Assembly (NCBI RefSeq): GCF_014203095.1
Contig: NZ_JACHIG010000016.1
Span: forward strand, 1-64,000
DNA from: Prosthecobacter vanneervenii
Lineage (GTDB): Bacteria > Verrucomicrobiota > Verrucomicrobiia > Verrucomicrobiales > Verrucomicrobiaceae
Direction of reading: 5' to 3'
Length of the DNA stretch: 64,000 nt
In this document: positions 37,136 through 46,334 of the stretch, piece after piece
Layout of the letters: every line of letters starts with the position of its first letter
Position numbering within the stretch: position 1 is the first letter of the stretch
Position numbers and translations under genes: made by a program
Notes under the pieces: generated by a model
What the model saw: only the letters and a program-made list of their open reading frames with translations
Databases searched by the model: none
What the model was told of the DNA's origin: nothing

Positions 37136-40100
37136 ATGCCCATGCACCGAACGTTCCTGCCTCGCCGTGTTTTGAGGACACTGGCGATCACGCTGCCCCT
37201 TGTTGTTCTGGTTTTAGTCGTCCTGGTTTCGTTGCGCCAGGAGGGCTCGCCGACAGGATCGTCAGAAGCCAGCATGGCGACGACAGGATCTGGGCTGCAG
37301 CGTAGCGCGCTGCGGGGTAAGAATGTGAGCGATGATGCGCAGACGCAGGCTGTGTTTCAAACATGGCTCCAAGAAGCGCCACCAGCCGTTGCAGCCCAGG
37401 AGCGCGGACCATGGACCGCGCATGGCGTGGCGGCGGCGCAAGCGCGCAGGCAGCGCATGGCCCGGCTGATCCGTGAAAATCCGCAGCAGGCCATCGCCGA
37501 AGGCCTCAGCTTTGCTCAATGGGCAGCACTTCCTGAGGAAGTGAAGCCGTGGGTGGAAAAGCCTTTCAGCGCAGTGGCCAGCTACGAGTACTACCCTGTG
37601 TGCACGCCGCCCGGCACCCAGCGCCCGGCTGGGACGCCTGACTATGTGGCAGCGGTGACTCTGGGCGACGGCCAGCGGCTGGAGGCGTTTGTTTACGGCC
37701 AGAACCTGGGCCTGATGAGCAAGAAAAGCCTGCCGGTGCAGGGGATCTCACTGGATGGCATGGCAGCGATCCGGGACGGTGCACTGCAGCGCGTGGACAG
37801 CAGCGAGCTGGGGCTTTTCACTCCTGGGCAGAGTGTGGCAGGGCGCAGTGCCGCAACCGGAGCACCAGTGGGGGCCGAAGCCGTGTATGCTGTGGCCGGC
37901 GGCAAGACGTACGCTTTTGCCAGCGGTACTGAACTGGCGGCGGTGACCACTGCGCTGGCGCGGCTGGATGCGCTGCCGGGAAAGGTGGCGGCCTCCTCGG
38001 TACTGGTGCTGCCGGACAGCACGGACCCGAACGGCCAGATCGATCTGAGCGCGGTGCAGACCTTTGCCACCGAGCAGGCCTCCACGTGGACGGAGACGAA
38101 GAAGACGCTCTTCCTGATCCGCGTGAACTTCACTGACAACACTGCCGAGCCCGTGACGCAGGCGGCGGCGGCCACGGAGATCAACGGTGCATCCAGCGCC
38201 ATGATCAACGCCATGTCCTACGGCAAAACATGGGTGGAGGGAACCGTGAGCGCCAACTTGTACACGATGCCAAAAACGGCGGCCTATTACTCCAACAGCG
38301 GCAACGGGCTGAACAGCGAGCTGATCCGGGATGCCCGAAACACATTCCGCAACACGAAGAGCGGTGGAGATGCCGCCATCAACATCGGCCCGGTGGACAC
38401 TACTGGAAACGGCGATGCTGGCGGCCTGGGCAACTACGACATCGTAGGCGTGTTTTTCAACAGCATCGGCATGGTGAGCGGCGGTGTTCTATACGCAGGT
38501 CTGGCAGGCGGGGGAAATCTCTGGGTGCAGAACGCGAACTACACCAGCCTCTACACCCACGAGTGGGGCCACAACTATGGCCTGGGGCATGCGAGCTTTT
38601 GGCAGACCAGCGACGGGTCTGTGACAGGCACCGGCAGCAGTGTGGAGTATGGTGACCCGTTTGACGTCATGGGCAGCGGCCCGGCGCCGCAGGGGCACTA
38701 CCACCCGCAGGGAAAATCGAAGCTGAACTGGCTGACCAGCAGCCAGTGGGTGGATGCCACGGCTACGGGCTCCGGCACCTACCGAATCTACCGGGAGGAC
38801 AGCAGCGCCACCACCGGAGCCTTGCGAGGTTTGCGTGTGACAAAGGTGGCTACCGCAGGCAGTGAGGAGTACTACTGGATCGGCTACAAGCCCGCCTTCA
38901 CCAGCAATGTACATCTCCAACGCGGAGCTTACCTGAACTGGCAGCAAGCCGGGCAGACACGCTGCTGGCTGCTGGACACCACTCCCGCCACCAGTGGAGA
39001 CACCTCGGACGCGCCAGTGGATCTCGGGCGCACATACGCTGATGCGACTGCGGGCGTGTACATCACACCGGTAGCGGTGGGCGGTTCTGGTGCGGACAGC
39101 TATCTGGATGTGACGGTGAACGTGGGCTCCTTTCCGGGCAATGCAGCGCCGACCGCCGGGAGCATCAGCGGACCCAGCACCGTGGCGGCACGCAGCAGCG
39201 CCACCTTTACCATCAGCGCGAATGATTCCAACGGAGACACGCTGGCCTATTCCTGGAATGCCTTTGACGGCACGGTGAACGACAACGCCTCCAGTCACAC
39301 GCACACCTGGACGGTGGGCGGCACCTACAACCTGACTGTGACGGTGAGCGATATGAAAGGCGGCACCGTCAGCGTGAGCAAAACTGTGACCGTGACCGAC
39401 CCGATCGACACGTGGACGCAATACAGCATCGGCACCACGCAGAACCTGCAGGACATCGTGTGGGGGAAGGGCCGCTTTGTCACGGCCGAGTACTGGGGCA
39501 GCGTCTTTAACAGCTGGGACGGGACCACGTGGTCCGGTGTCGGAGTGCCGCCCAACTTTGACAGCCAGCCACGCCTTGCGTTTGGGAACAATCTTTTCGT
39601 CATGGCGGGCAAAATTGTGAACGCCACAGCGGCGCAGATCTGCTGGTCATCCGACGGGCGTATCTGGAATCAGGCCACCTTTCCCAATGGCGTTCCGCAG
39701 GTACGGGAGGTGGCGTATGGCGGTGGACAGTTCATCGCAGTGGCGGACAGCGGCGTGGTGCTGCGCTCGAACGACGGCAAGACCTGGTCTCTGACCACGG
39801 TGGGAACGAGTCCCAATTTCCGGCATGTGGCTTATGATGGCAGCACCTGGATCGCCGTGGCGATGAATGCAGCGCAGTCCCGGCCTGAAGTCGTGTGGAC
39901 TTCTCTCAACGGAAGCACCTGGACACAGGGCAGCGCATTGGGAGTGGACACCTTCCGCGTGATCGGGGCCGGTGGTGTCATGTATGCGCTGGGCTGGTAT
40001 GCAGGTGTGATGTATTCCGCGGACCACGGCATCACCTGGCAGAATGCGGCGCTGCCAGGCACGACACGGTGGACGACATACAACATGGCCATCAGCGATG

Positions 40101-41950
40101 ACGGCGCTTTCTTTGTCACCGCCAAAGCCATGGATGAGTCCGGCACACCTTACGCGCTGCTGGTTTCCACCGATGGCACACACTGGTCGCGCACGACGGT
40201 GAATGGGGGTAACACGGCGGTGGGTGGTGCCAATGCTCTGGCCTTTGGTTTTGGCAGATTCATCACGGTGGAAAACAGCGGTGTCACACGTGCCTGCGCG
40301 GCTTTTCATCCCACAAATTCCGCTCCTGCCGTCTCGTTTCTCTCGCATCCATCCACAGGGATCGCACGGCAGCTGGTGGACTTCAGCGCCTCCGCGTCCG
40401 ATGCCGAAAACGACGCTCTCGTCTATGCCTGGGACTTGGGCTCCCAACTGGCCATCCAGGACGGCGCAGAGACAACACCGGCCTTTGCCTTTGGTGGCAG
40501 CTACACGCTGACCCTGCGAGTGAGCGACGGTCGTGGGGGGCTCTCCACGCTGACGCAGACGATCAATGTGTCTGATCCAGTGAGCAGCTTTACGCAACGG
40601 ACCAGCGGCACGACGAACAGCCTGAACACGCTGGCCACCAATGGATCCATCGTGGTGGCGGCAGGGGACGGTGGTGTCATTCGCACCTCCACGGACGGCA
40701 TCACCTGGACGACACGCAGCGTCACTGAATATGCGACAAACATGTATTTCTACGGGGCGACGTGGGACGGTGCCAAATTCATTCTTGTTGGAGAGGATTA
40801 CAATTTCAGCGTCTCTGCTTGGGTGAGCCTGGTGTACACCTCGGCGGATGGCATCACGTGGACGCAGCGCTATCGCGGCACTACGAGCAGCAAGCAGCTC
40901 TATGCAGTGGCCAGCAGCGGCTCGCGCACGGTCGCAGTGGGGAACAACGGGGCGGTGCTAGTTTCCAACGACGGCATCAGCTGGAGCACAGGCACGGTGA
41001 ATGGCATCACCACGCAGACGCTCGATGGCATCGCGTGGAATGGCAGCGTGTTTGCATTCACGGGATATGCAGGGTCCAATGGCGGCACAGTGGTCTTCAC
41101 CTCCAGCGATGGAGGCAGCTGGATCGACCGTTCGACCGGTGCTGGCGTGGCCAGCTGGCAGGACCTGCGAACGATTGCATGGCTGAACGACCGCTTTGTG
41201 GCCAGCGGCTGGTATTCCTCCCTGCGGAGCTCCACGGATGGTGCACAGACTTTCACCACCACACGGTCAGTGCGCGAAGAGAACCCCGCCATGGCGTATG
41301 GAGACGGCATTTACTTCACCGCCGGTGTGAACCTCGACTCCAGCAGCGCCGATGTGGATGTTCTCTCCCTCGATGGCACGAACTGGTATTCCTTCACCGC
41401 GCCCACCACGAGCGACCGCAATGCAGCGGTGTTTTTCAAGCACACCTTCATCACCGCCGGGGCGGGCGGCAGCATCTGGCAGAGCGGAGACACCACGCCG
41501 GCGCAGACTTTTGCCAGCTGGCAGACGACCAATTTTCCTGGTGGCGGGGCAGCGTCGCTTTCCACTGCTGATGCAGATGCCGACGGCGTGGCCAATCTCA
41601 TTGAATATGCCCTGGGACGCGATCCAAAGATCGCCGCAGGCAGCAACGGTGCCGCAGGAACGGGTTATGCCGTGGTGCTGAGCAGCCGTGCGTGGTTGCA
41701 TCTGGATGTGCCGGAACCCGCCGTGGGCGATGCGGTTTACACGGTGCAGGGCAGCGCATCGCCAGGCGGGACCTGGACTGACCTGGCCAAGAAAGCAGGC
41801 CCTGGTGCATGGACATGGCAGGTGGGTGGCACATCACGAATCAATCTCGGCACGGCTTCCGGCGGACGCCTGCCGGTGGAGATCGGCATGCCGGACAGCG
41901 CCAGCGGCCAGCCGCGCTACTTCCTGCGCCTGCAGGTCACCAAGCCTTGA
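37136..41950 (+). CDS. Giant secreted M11-type metalloprotease with PKD and propeller repeats
   Basis: 1604 residues. A signal anchor follows a basic N-terminus (about 12-38). The metzincin site is H475-E-W-G-H479-N-Y-G-L-G-H485 with a Met-turn at M512 in FDVMGSG, as in gametolysin-type (M11) proteases. Then come PKD domain 1 (about 669-755), an Asp-box-like repeat region (about 756-1060, motifs SSDGRIW, SNDGKTW, STDGTHW), PKD domain 2 (about 1061-1147), a second repeat region (about 1148-1465), and a C-terminal DADADGVANLIEYALGRDP segment typical of large secreted Verrucomicrobia proteins. Probably cleaves extracellular or host/matrix proteins. ATG 37142 is an alternative start. Confidence 0.85.
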   Translation: MPMHRTFLPRRVLRTLAITLPLVVLVLVVLVSLRQEGSPTGSSEASMATTGSGLQRSALRGKNVSDDAQTQAVFQTWLQEAPPAVAAQERGPWTAHGVAAAQARRQRMARLIRENPQQAIAEGLSFAQWAALPEEVKPWVEKPFSAVASYEYYPVCTPPGTQRPAGTPDYVAAVTLGDGQRLEAFVYGQNLGLMSKKSLPVQGISLDGMAAIRDGALQRVDSSELGLFTPGQSVAGRSAATGAPVGAEAVYAVAGGKTYAFASGTELAAVTTALARLDALPGKVAASSVLVLPDSTDPNGQIDLSAVQTFATEQASTWTETKKTLFLIRVNFTDNTAEPVTQAAAATEINGASSAMINAMSYGKTWVEGTVSANLYTMPKTAAYYSNSGNGLNSELIRDARNTFRNTKSGGDAAINIGPVDTTGNGDAGGLGNYDIVGVFFNSIGMVSGGVLYAGLAGGGNLWVQNANYTSLYTHEWGHNYGLGHASFWQTSDGSVTGTGSSVEYGDPFDVMGSGPAPQGHYHPQGKSKLNWLTSSQWVDATATGSGTYRIYREDSSATTGALRGLRVTKVATAGSEEYYWIGYKPAFTSNVHLQRGAYLNWQQAGQTRCWLLDTTPATSGDTSDAPVDLGRTYADATAGVYITPVAVGGSGADSYLDVTVNVGSFPGNAAPTAGSISGPSTVAARSSATFTISANDSNGDTLAYSWNAFDGTVNDNASSHTHTWTVGGTYNLTVTVSDMKGGTVSVSKTVTVTDPIDTWTQYSIGTTQNLQDIVWGKGRFVTAEYWGSVFNSWDGTTWSGVGVPPNFDSQPRLAFGNNLFVMAGKIVNATAAQICWSSDGRIWNQATFPNGVPQVREVAYGGGQFIAVADSGVVLRSNDGKTWSLTTVGTSPNFRHVAYDGSTWIAVAMNAAQSRPEVVWTSLNGSTWTQGSALGVDTFRVIGAGGVMYALGWYAGVMYSADHGITWQNAALPGTTRWTTYNMAISDDGAFFVTAKAMDESGTPYALLVSTDGTHWSRTTVNGGNTAVGGANALAFGFGRFITVENSGVTRACAAFHPTNSAPAVSFLSHPSTGIARQLVDFSASASDAENDALVYAWDLGSQLAIQDGAETTPAFAFGGSYTLTLRVSDGRGGLSTLTQTINVSDPVSSFTQRTSGTTNSLNTLATNGSIVVAAGDGGVIRTSTDGITWTTRSVTEYATNMYFYGATWDGAKFILVGEDYNFSVSAWVSLVYTSADGITWTQRYRGTTSSKQLYAVASSGSRTVAVGNNGAVLVSNDGISWSTGTVNGITTQTLDGIAWNGSVFAFTGYAGSNGGTVVFTSSDGGSWIDRSTGAGVASWQDLRTIAWLNDRFVASGWYSSLRSSTDGAQTFTTTRSVREENPAMAYGDGIYFTAGVNLDSSSADVDVLSLDGTNWYSFTAPTTSDRNAAVFFKHTFITAGAGGSIWQSGDTTPAQTFASWQTTNFPGGGAASLSTADADADGVANLIEYALGRDPKIAAGSNGAAGTGYAVVLSSRAWLHLDVPEPAVGDAVYTVQGSASPGGTWTDLAKKAGPGAWTWQVGGTSRINLGTASGGRLPVEIGMPDSASGQPRYFLRLQVTKP

Positions 41951-42017
41951 GCAGGGTAAGATTAAGAGATTTTCATTATCTCCGCCTGCGGCGAAGGGCA
42001 TGCTTCGTGGCATCGTC

Positions 42018-42623
42018 ATGAAAACTCCGGCCCTGCTCACCTGCCTGATACTGTGCGCTCTTTCGACACTGCAAGCCCGCACGTGGACGGAGGCGCAGAC
42101 GGGGCGGACGCTGGAGGCGGAGTTTGTCAAAGCGCTGGGAGACACGGTGGTCGTGCGTGGTGCCAACGGCTCCACCCTGCAGCTCCCGCTGGCACGCCTG
42201 AGCGAAGCTGACCAGGCGTTTGTGAAAGAACATGCCGCAGCCGCCAAGCCTGCGGAAAAAGAGTCTGGCAAGGAGGATGTGAAGAAGGCGCTGCTCGGCA
42301 CCTGGGAGGGCTACATGGCGGACAGCGACGGCTCACGCCATGGCGACATCCGTCTGGTGATCACGGAGGACAAGATCACCGCCTCAAACCCGCAGGGCGA
42401 CCGTGAAATGGGAGCGGGCACCTACAAAATTGCGGGCCGGAAAATCGACGCCACAGGCACGGAAGGGCAGTTCTCGGGGAAAAAGTACGAGGGCATTTTT
42501 GATCTTGAAGGCAAAACCTTGAAGTGGTGCTCTGCCAACGACAACCCGAACTCCACCCGGCCCACCAAACTGCAAACCAATCCGCAGGGCGGACAGTTTC
42601 TAATGGTGCTGCAGAAGAAATAA
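42018..42623 (+). CDS. Secreted SHD1-domain protein with lipocalin-like C-terminal domain
   Basis: 201 residues. Signal peptide (about 1-22) then an SHD1-type segment (RTWTEAQTGRTLEAEFV to PLARLSEADQAFV), a short alanine/lysine linker, and a C-terminal domain (about 92-200) starting LLGTWEGYMADSDG that resembles the TIGR03067/lipocalin-like group. Both parts are common in exported proteins of Planctomycetes and Verrucomicrobia without known biochemical role. ATG 42018 gives the signal peptide; an ATG at 42000 adds six residues. It lies 38 bases upstream of the response regulator. Confidence 0.75.
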   Translation: MKTPALLTCLILCALSTLQARTWTEAQTGRTLEAEFVKALGDTVVVRGANGSTLQLPLARLSEADQAFVKEHAAAAKPAEKESGKEDVKKALLGTWEGYMADSDGSRHGDIRLVITEDKITASNPQGDREMGAGTYKIAGRKIDATGTEGQFSGKKYEGIFDLEGKTLKWCSANDNPNSTRPTKLQTNPQGGQFLMVLQKK

Positions 42624-42661
42624 TGAGTTTCACGAACGGCATCGCCGCGTTTGTTGCTTTT

Positions 42662-43333
42662 ATGCGCCTGCTTGTCGTCGAAGATGAAACCAAGGTGGCC
42701 CGCTTTATCGAGCGCGGGCTGCGCGAGGAGGGCTTTACCGTGGAGACAGCGGGTGATGGCGATTCTGGACTGGCGAAGGCGCGTGAGGGGACGTTTGACC
42801 TCATCATCCTCGACGTCATGCTGCCGCAGCGGGATGGATTCTCGGTGCTGCGGGCACTGCGGAGTGTGGGCGTGTGCACCCGGGTGCTGATGCTCACGGC
42901 GCGCGACGGCGTGGTGGACCGCGTGCAGGGGCTGGACCTTGGTGCGGATGATTATCTGGTGAAACCCTTCGCCTTTGCGGAGTTGCTGGCGCGGGTGCGC
43001 GCCCTGCTGCGGCGGAGCCTCACCGAAGAGCAGGCGCTGCTGCATGCGGCAGACGTGCAGGTGGACCTGCGCGCACGGCGCGTGACGCGCGGGGGCAAGC
43101 TGGTGACGCTGTCCTCCAAGGAGTTTGGCGTGCTGGCGCACCTGCTGCGGCGGGCGGGCAGCGTGGTGACGCGCAGCGAGCTGGCGGAAACGGTTTGGGA
43201 AGACCTGCCCAACACGCCCAGCAACGTGATCGAGGTCACTGTGTATCACCTGCGTGAGAAGATTGACCGCGGCTTCTCCCCGGCGCTGATCCAAACCGTG
43301 CGCGGCGCGGGCTACCTGCTGCAGAAGACATGA
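42662..43333 (+). CDS. OmpR/PhoB-family response regulator
   Basis: 223 residues. The receiver domain has the acidic pair in VVEDE, phospho-acceptor D51 in LIILDVMLP and K101 in LVKPF. A C-terminal winged helix (about 128-222) contains LSSKEFGVLAHLLR and NVIEVTVYHLREKID. It is closest in feel to the CusR/QseB group. The ATG at 42662 starts directly at the receiver domain; longer in-frame forms overlap the previous gene. It shares ATGA with the kinase gene (43330-43333), so the pair is coupled. Confidence 0.92.
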   Translation: MRLLVVEDETKVARFIERGLREEGFTVETAGDGDSGLAKAREGTFDLIILDVMLPQRDGFSVLRALRSVGVCTRVLMLTARDGVVDRVQGLDLGADDYLVKPFAFAELLARVRALLRRSLTEEQALLHAADVQVDLRARRVTRGGKLVTLSSKEFGVLAHLLRRAGSVVTRSELAETVWEDLPNTPSNVIEVTVYHLREKIDRGFSPALIQTVRGAGYLLQKT

Positions 43334-44724
43334 AATCTCTCCGCGCCAGATTGTTCGTGGGGTTCACCGCGCTGCTGGCTGCGGCGCTGGTGATGTTTGG
43401 TGTCGTCGTATGGCTGGCGGCGCGGGAGGCGATGACAAATGATGTGGATGATTTTCTGCGCTCCAAGGCCACCCTGCTGGGGCGGCTGGTGACCCCTGGC
43501 AGGCTGCGGATGGAGCCGTGGATCGAGCAGGAGCTGCAGGTGCAGGAGCGGCATTTCATGCTCCAGGTGTTTGCGGCGGACGGCAGTTTTGCAGGGAAGT
43601 CGAGCAATCTGGCCGCCGTGCTGCCGCTGAGTGATGAAGCCCGGCGCTCGGAGCATCCTGCCGGGAATGCGGTGATCGAAACGCTGCCATTGAACGGGCG
43701 TGCCTATCGCGTGGCCACGCATCCGCGTCGAGAGCAGTGGGGGGATCCAGTGGCGCTGTACGCGCAGGCACTCATGCCGCTGGACACGGTTCACGCGCGT
43801 GAAGGGCGGCTGCTGGCATGGCTGGTAGGCTGTGGTATGGGCATGCTGGTTGCGGGAGGAGCCGCGGCATGGCATCTCAGCCGCCAGTGGCTGCGCTCGG
43901 TGGCCAACCTGGAGGAGGCGGCACGCGGACTCAGCAGCGCGGAGCTGGGCCTGCGGCGTTTGTTTGTGCCTGCGGATGATGCTGAACTGGCTGCTCTGGC
44001 AAACTCCTTCAATCAACTGCTGGATCGGCTGGAGGGAGCGCATGCCGCGCAGCAGCGCTTTACCGCCGATGCCTCGCATGAGCTGCGCACGCCGCTGACG
44101 GTGCTGCGCGGAGAGATCGAGGTGGCGCTGCGCCGGCCGCGCAGCGCGGAGGAATACCGGGAGGTGCTCGTGAGCAACAAAGAGGAGATCGAGCGTCTCT
44201 CGCGCCTCACGGAAAACATGCTGGCGCTGGCGCATGTGGATGGCGGCCATGCGATCACACAGAGGGAGCTGGTGAATGTGAGCGAGCTGTGCTCCAGCGT
44301 GACTGAGAGGCTGCAGGCTCTGGCGGGAGAAAAGCGCATCGCCCTGCAGCACATGGATGCCACAAATGAGCCGCTGAGCGTGAACGGGGACCGCCTGGCG
44401 CTGGAGCGTGTGATGACAAATCTCGTGGAAAATGCCCTGCGTTATTCGCCTGCTGGCGAACAGGTGACAGTACGCGTGTCCAAGTCTCCGCCCTGGGTCG
44501 AGGTGCAGGTCATCGATACCGGAGGGGGCATCGCGCCAGAGCATTTGCCGCATTTGTTTGAGCGCTTTTACCGCGTGGACAAGGCAAGATCCCGAGTGCA
44601 TGGCGGCAGCGGGCTGGGGCTTTCGATCGTAAAGGCCCTAGCGGAGGTGCATGGCGGCAGTGTTTGCGTGACGAGCCAGGTCGGGCAGGGCAGCTGCTTC
44701 ACGGTACGTTTGCCTGCGGCCTGA
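43330..44724 (+). CDS. Sensor histidine kinase
   Basis: 464 residues. Transmembrane helices at about 8-32 and 158-182 flank a periplasmic sensor region of about 125 residues of unknown ligand. A HAMP linker follows, then HisKA with H250 in DASHELRTPLTVLRGE and an HATPase domain with NLVENALRYSP, DTGGGIAPEHL, the FERFYR box and GGSGLGLSIVKAL. It is coupled to the upstream response regulator and 30 bases upstream of a photolyase gene in the same direction, which suggests that the system controls or senses something connected with light damage. The signal itself cannot be read. Confidence 0.92.
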   Translation: MKSLRARLFVGFTALLAAALVMFGVVVWLAAREAMTNDVDDFLRSKATLLGRLVTPGRLRMEPWIEQELQVQERHFMLQVFAADGSFAGKSSNLAAVLPLSDEARRSEHPAGNAVIETLPLNGRAYRVATHPRREQWGDPVALYAQALMPLDTVHAREGRLLAWLVGCGMGMLVAGGAAAWHLSRQWLRSVANLEEAARGLSSAELGLRRLFVPADDAELAALANSFNQLLDRLEGAHAAQQRFTADASHELRTPLTVLRGEIEVALRRPRSAEEYREVLVSNKEEIERLSRLTENMLALAHVDGGHAITQRELVNVSELCSSVTERLQALAGEKRIALQHMDATNEPLSVNGDRLALERVMTNLVENALRYSPAGEQVTVRVSKSPPWVEVQVIDTGGGIAPEHLPHLFERFYRVDKARSRVHGGSGLGLSIVKALAEVHGGSVCVTSQVGQGSCFTVRLPAA

Positions 44725-44754
44725 TGTCGCCACGGTGCGTAATGGGCATGCGCC

Positions 44755-46296
44755 ATGCCATCCCGACCCCGTCTCATCCTTGTGCTGGGAGACCAGCTAG
44801 ATCTGCAGTCAGCCGCCTTTGACGGCTGCGACCCCAAGCGGGATGTGGTGTGGATGGCGGAGGTGGCGGCGGAGTCCACCAAGGTCTGGAACGTGAAGGC
44901 GCGCATCGCCGTTTTTCTCGCGTCCATGCGGCACTTTCGTGAGGCGCTGCGGGAAAAGGGATGGCGTGTGGACTATCATGAACTCGGAAAGCACGAGACG
45001 CTGGTGGAGGCGTTGCGTGCCAGCGTGCGTTCACTGAAGCCCTCCGGGCTTGTCATGGTACAGGCCGGAGAATGGGGAGTGCAGCGGGATCTGGAAGCCG
45101 CTGCCGCCGAGCTTGGCGTGCCGCTGGAAGTGTGGGATGACCGCCACTTTCTTTGCACACCGGCGGAATTTGCCAAGCACGCGGCGGGCCGCAAACAACT
45201 GCGGATGGAGTTCTTCTACCGAGAGATGCGCCAGCGCACGGGGGTGCTGATGGAGAAGGACGGCCCGGCGGGAGGGCAGTGGAACTTTGATCACGACAAC
45301 CGTGGCACCTTCGGCAAAGAAGGGCCGGACCTGCTGCGTGTGCCACCAAAACGGTTCCTGCCAGATGAGATCACGCGCGAGGTCATCGCATTGGTGCAGG
45401 AGCGTTCTGCCAAGCATCCTGGCACGCTGAAGGATTTTGACTGGCCGGTGACGGCGGCGCAGAGCCTGGAGGCGCTTGACGATTTCATCACGCACCGGCT
45501 GCGGGACTTTGGGCAGTATCAGGATGCCATGTGGACGAATGAGCCGTGGCTGTACCACTCACGACTGAGCGCGGCGATGAATCTCAAAATGCTAGATCCG
45601 CGCGTGGTCATCGCGGCGGCAGAGAAAGCGTGGCGCAGCGGCAAGGCACCGCTGGCGGCAGTGGAGGGCTTCATCCGGCAAATCCTGGGCTGGCGTGAGT
45701 ATGTGCGTGGCATCTACTGGCTGAAAATGCCAGACTATGTGCGGCTGAATGAAATGCAGGCGCACGAGAAGCTGCCGGGCTTTTACTGGACGGGAGAGAC
45801 GGACATGAACTGCCTGAGCCAGGCCATAGGCCAGACGCTGCGTTACGGCTATGCGCACCACATTCAGCGGCTGATGGTGACCGGCTTGTTTGCACTGCTC
45901 TATGGCGTGGACCCGCATCAGGTCCACGAGTGGTATCTGGCGGTGTATGTGGATGCCGTGGAGTGGGTGGAGCTGCCGAACACGCTCGGCATGAGCCAGT
46001 ATGGCGATGGTGGCCTGATGGCCAGCAAGCCCTACGTGGCCAGCGGCAAGTACATCCAGCGCATGAGCAACTACTGCACGGGCTGCAAGTATGACCCCGC
46101 GCAGTCCACCGGCCCCAAGGCCTGCCCCTTTACCACTCTGTACTGGGACTACCTGCTGCAGCATGAACCGCGACTGAAGAAGAACCAGCGCATGAGCATG
46201 CAGCTGAAAAATCTGGCGCGACTGAGCATGGAACAGAGAAGCGCGATCCAGCAGCAGGCGCGGCGGGTGCGGGAGAGGTGCGGTGGAGAGGGGTGA
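44755..46296 (+). CDS. phrB: Fe-S bacterial cryptochrome/photolyase (PhrB type, 6-4 lesion repair)
   Basis: 513 residues. Opens RLILVLGDQLDLQSAAF, the start typical of the FeS-BCP group. Four cysteines that would hold the [4Fe-4S] cluster are C353, C441, C444 and C457; spacing 88-3-13 equals that of Agrobacterium PhrB. The FAD pocket segments and the C-terminal YCTGCKYDP and ACPFTTLYWDYL blocks are intact. The enzyme repairs (6-4) photoproducts with blue light. It follows the histidine kinase by 30 bases and probably belongs to the same transcript. Confidence 0.92.
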   Translation: MPSRPRLILVLGDQLDLQSAAFDGCDPKRDVVWMAEVAAESTKVWNVKARIAVFLASMRHFREALREKGWRVDYHELGKHETLVEALRASVRSLKPSGLVMVQAGEWGVQRDLEAAAAELGVPLEVWDDRHFLCTPAEFAKHAAGRKQLRMEFFYREMRQRTGVLMEKDGPAGGQWNFDHDNRGTFGKEGPDLLRVPPKRFLPDEITREVIALVQERSAKHPGTLKDFDWPVTAAQSLEALDDFITHRLRDFGQYQDAMWTNEPWLYHSRLSAAMNLKMLDPRVVIAAAEKAWRSGKAPLAAVEGFIRQILGWREYVRGIYWLKMPDYVRLNEMQAHEKLPGFYWTGETDMNCLSQAIGQTLRYGYAHHIQRLMVTGLFALLYGVDPHQVHEWYLAVYVDAVEWVELPNTLGMSQYGDGGLMASKPYVASGKYIQRMSNYCTGCKYDPAQSTGPKACPFTTLYWDYLLQHEPRLKKNQRMSMQLKNLARLSMEQRSAIQQQARRVRERCGGEG

Positions 46297-46334
46297 TTTG
46301 CGGAGCTGAAGGATCGAGGACGAGTACGAATAGG

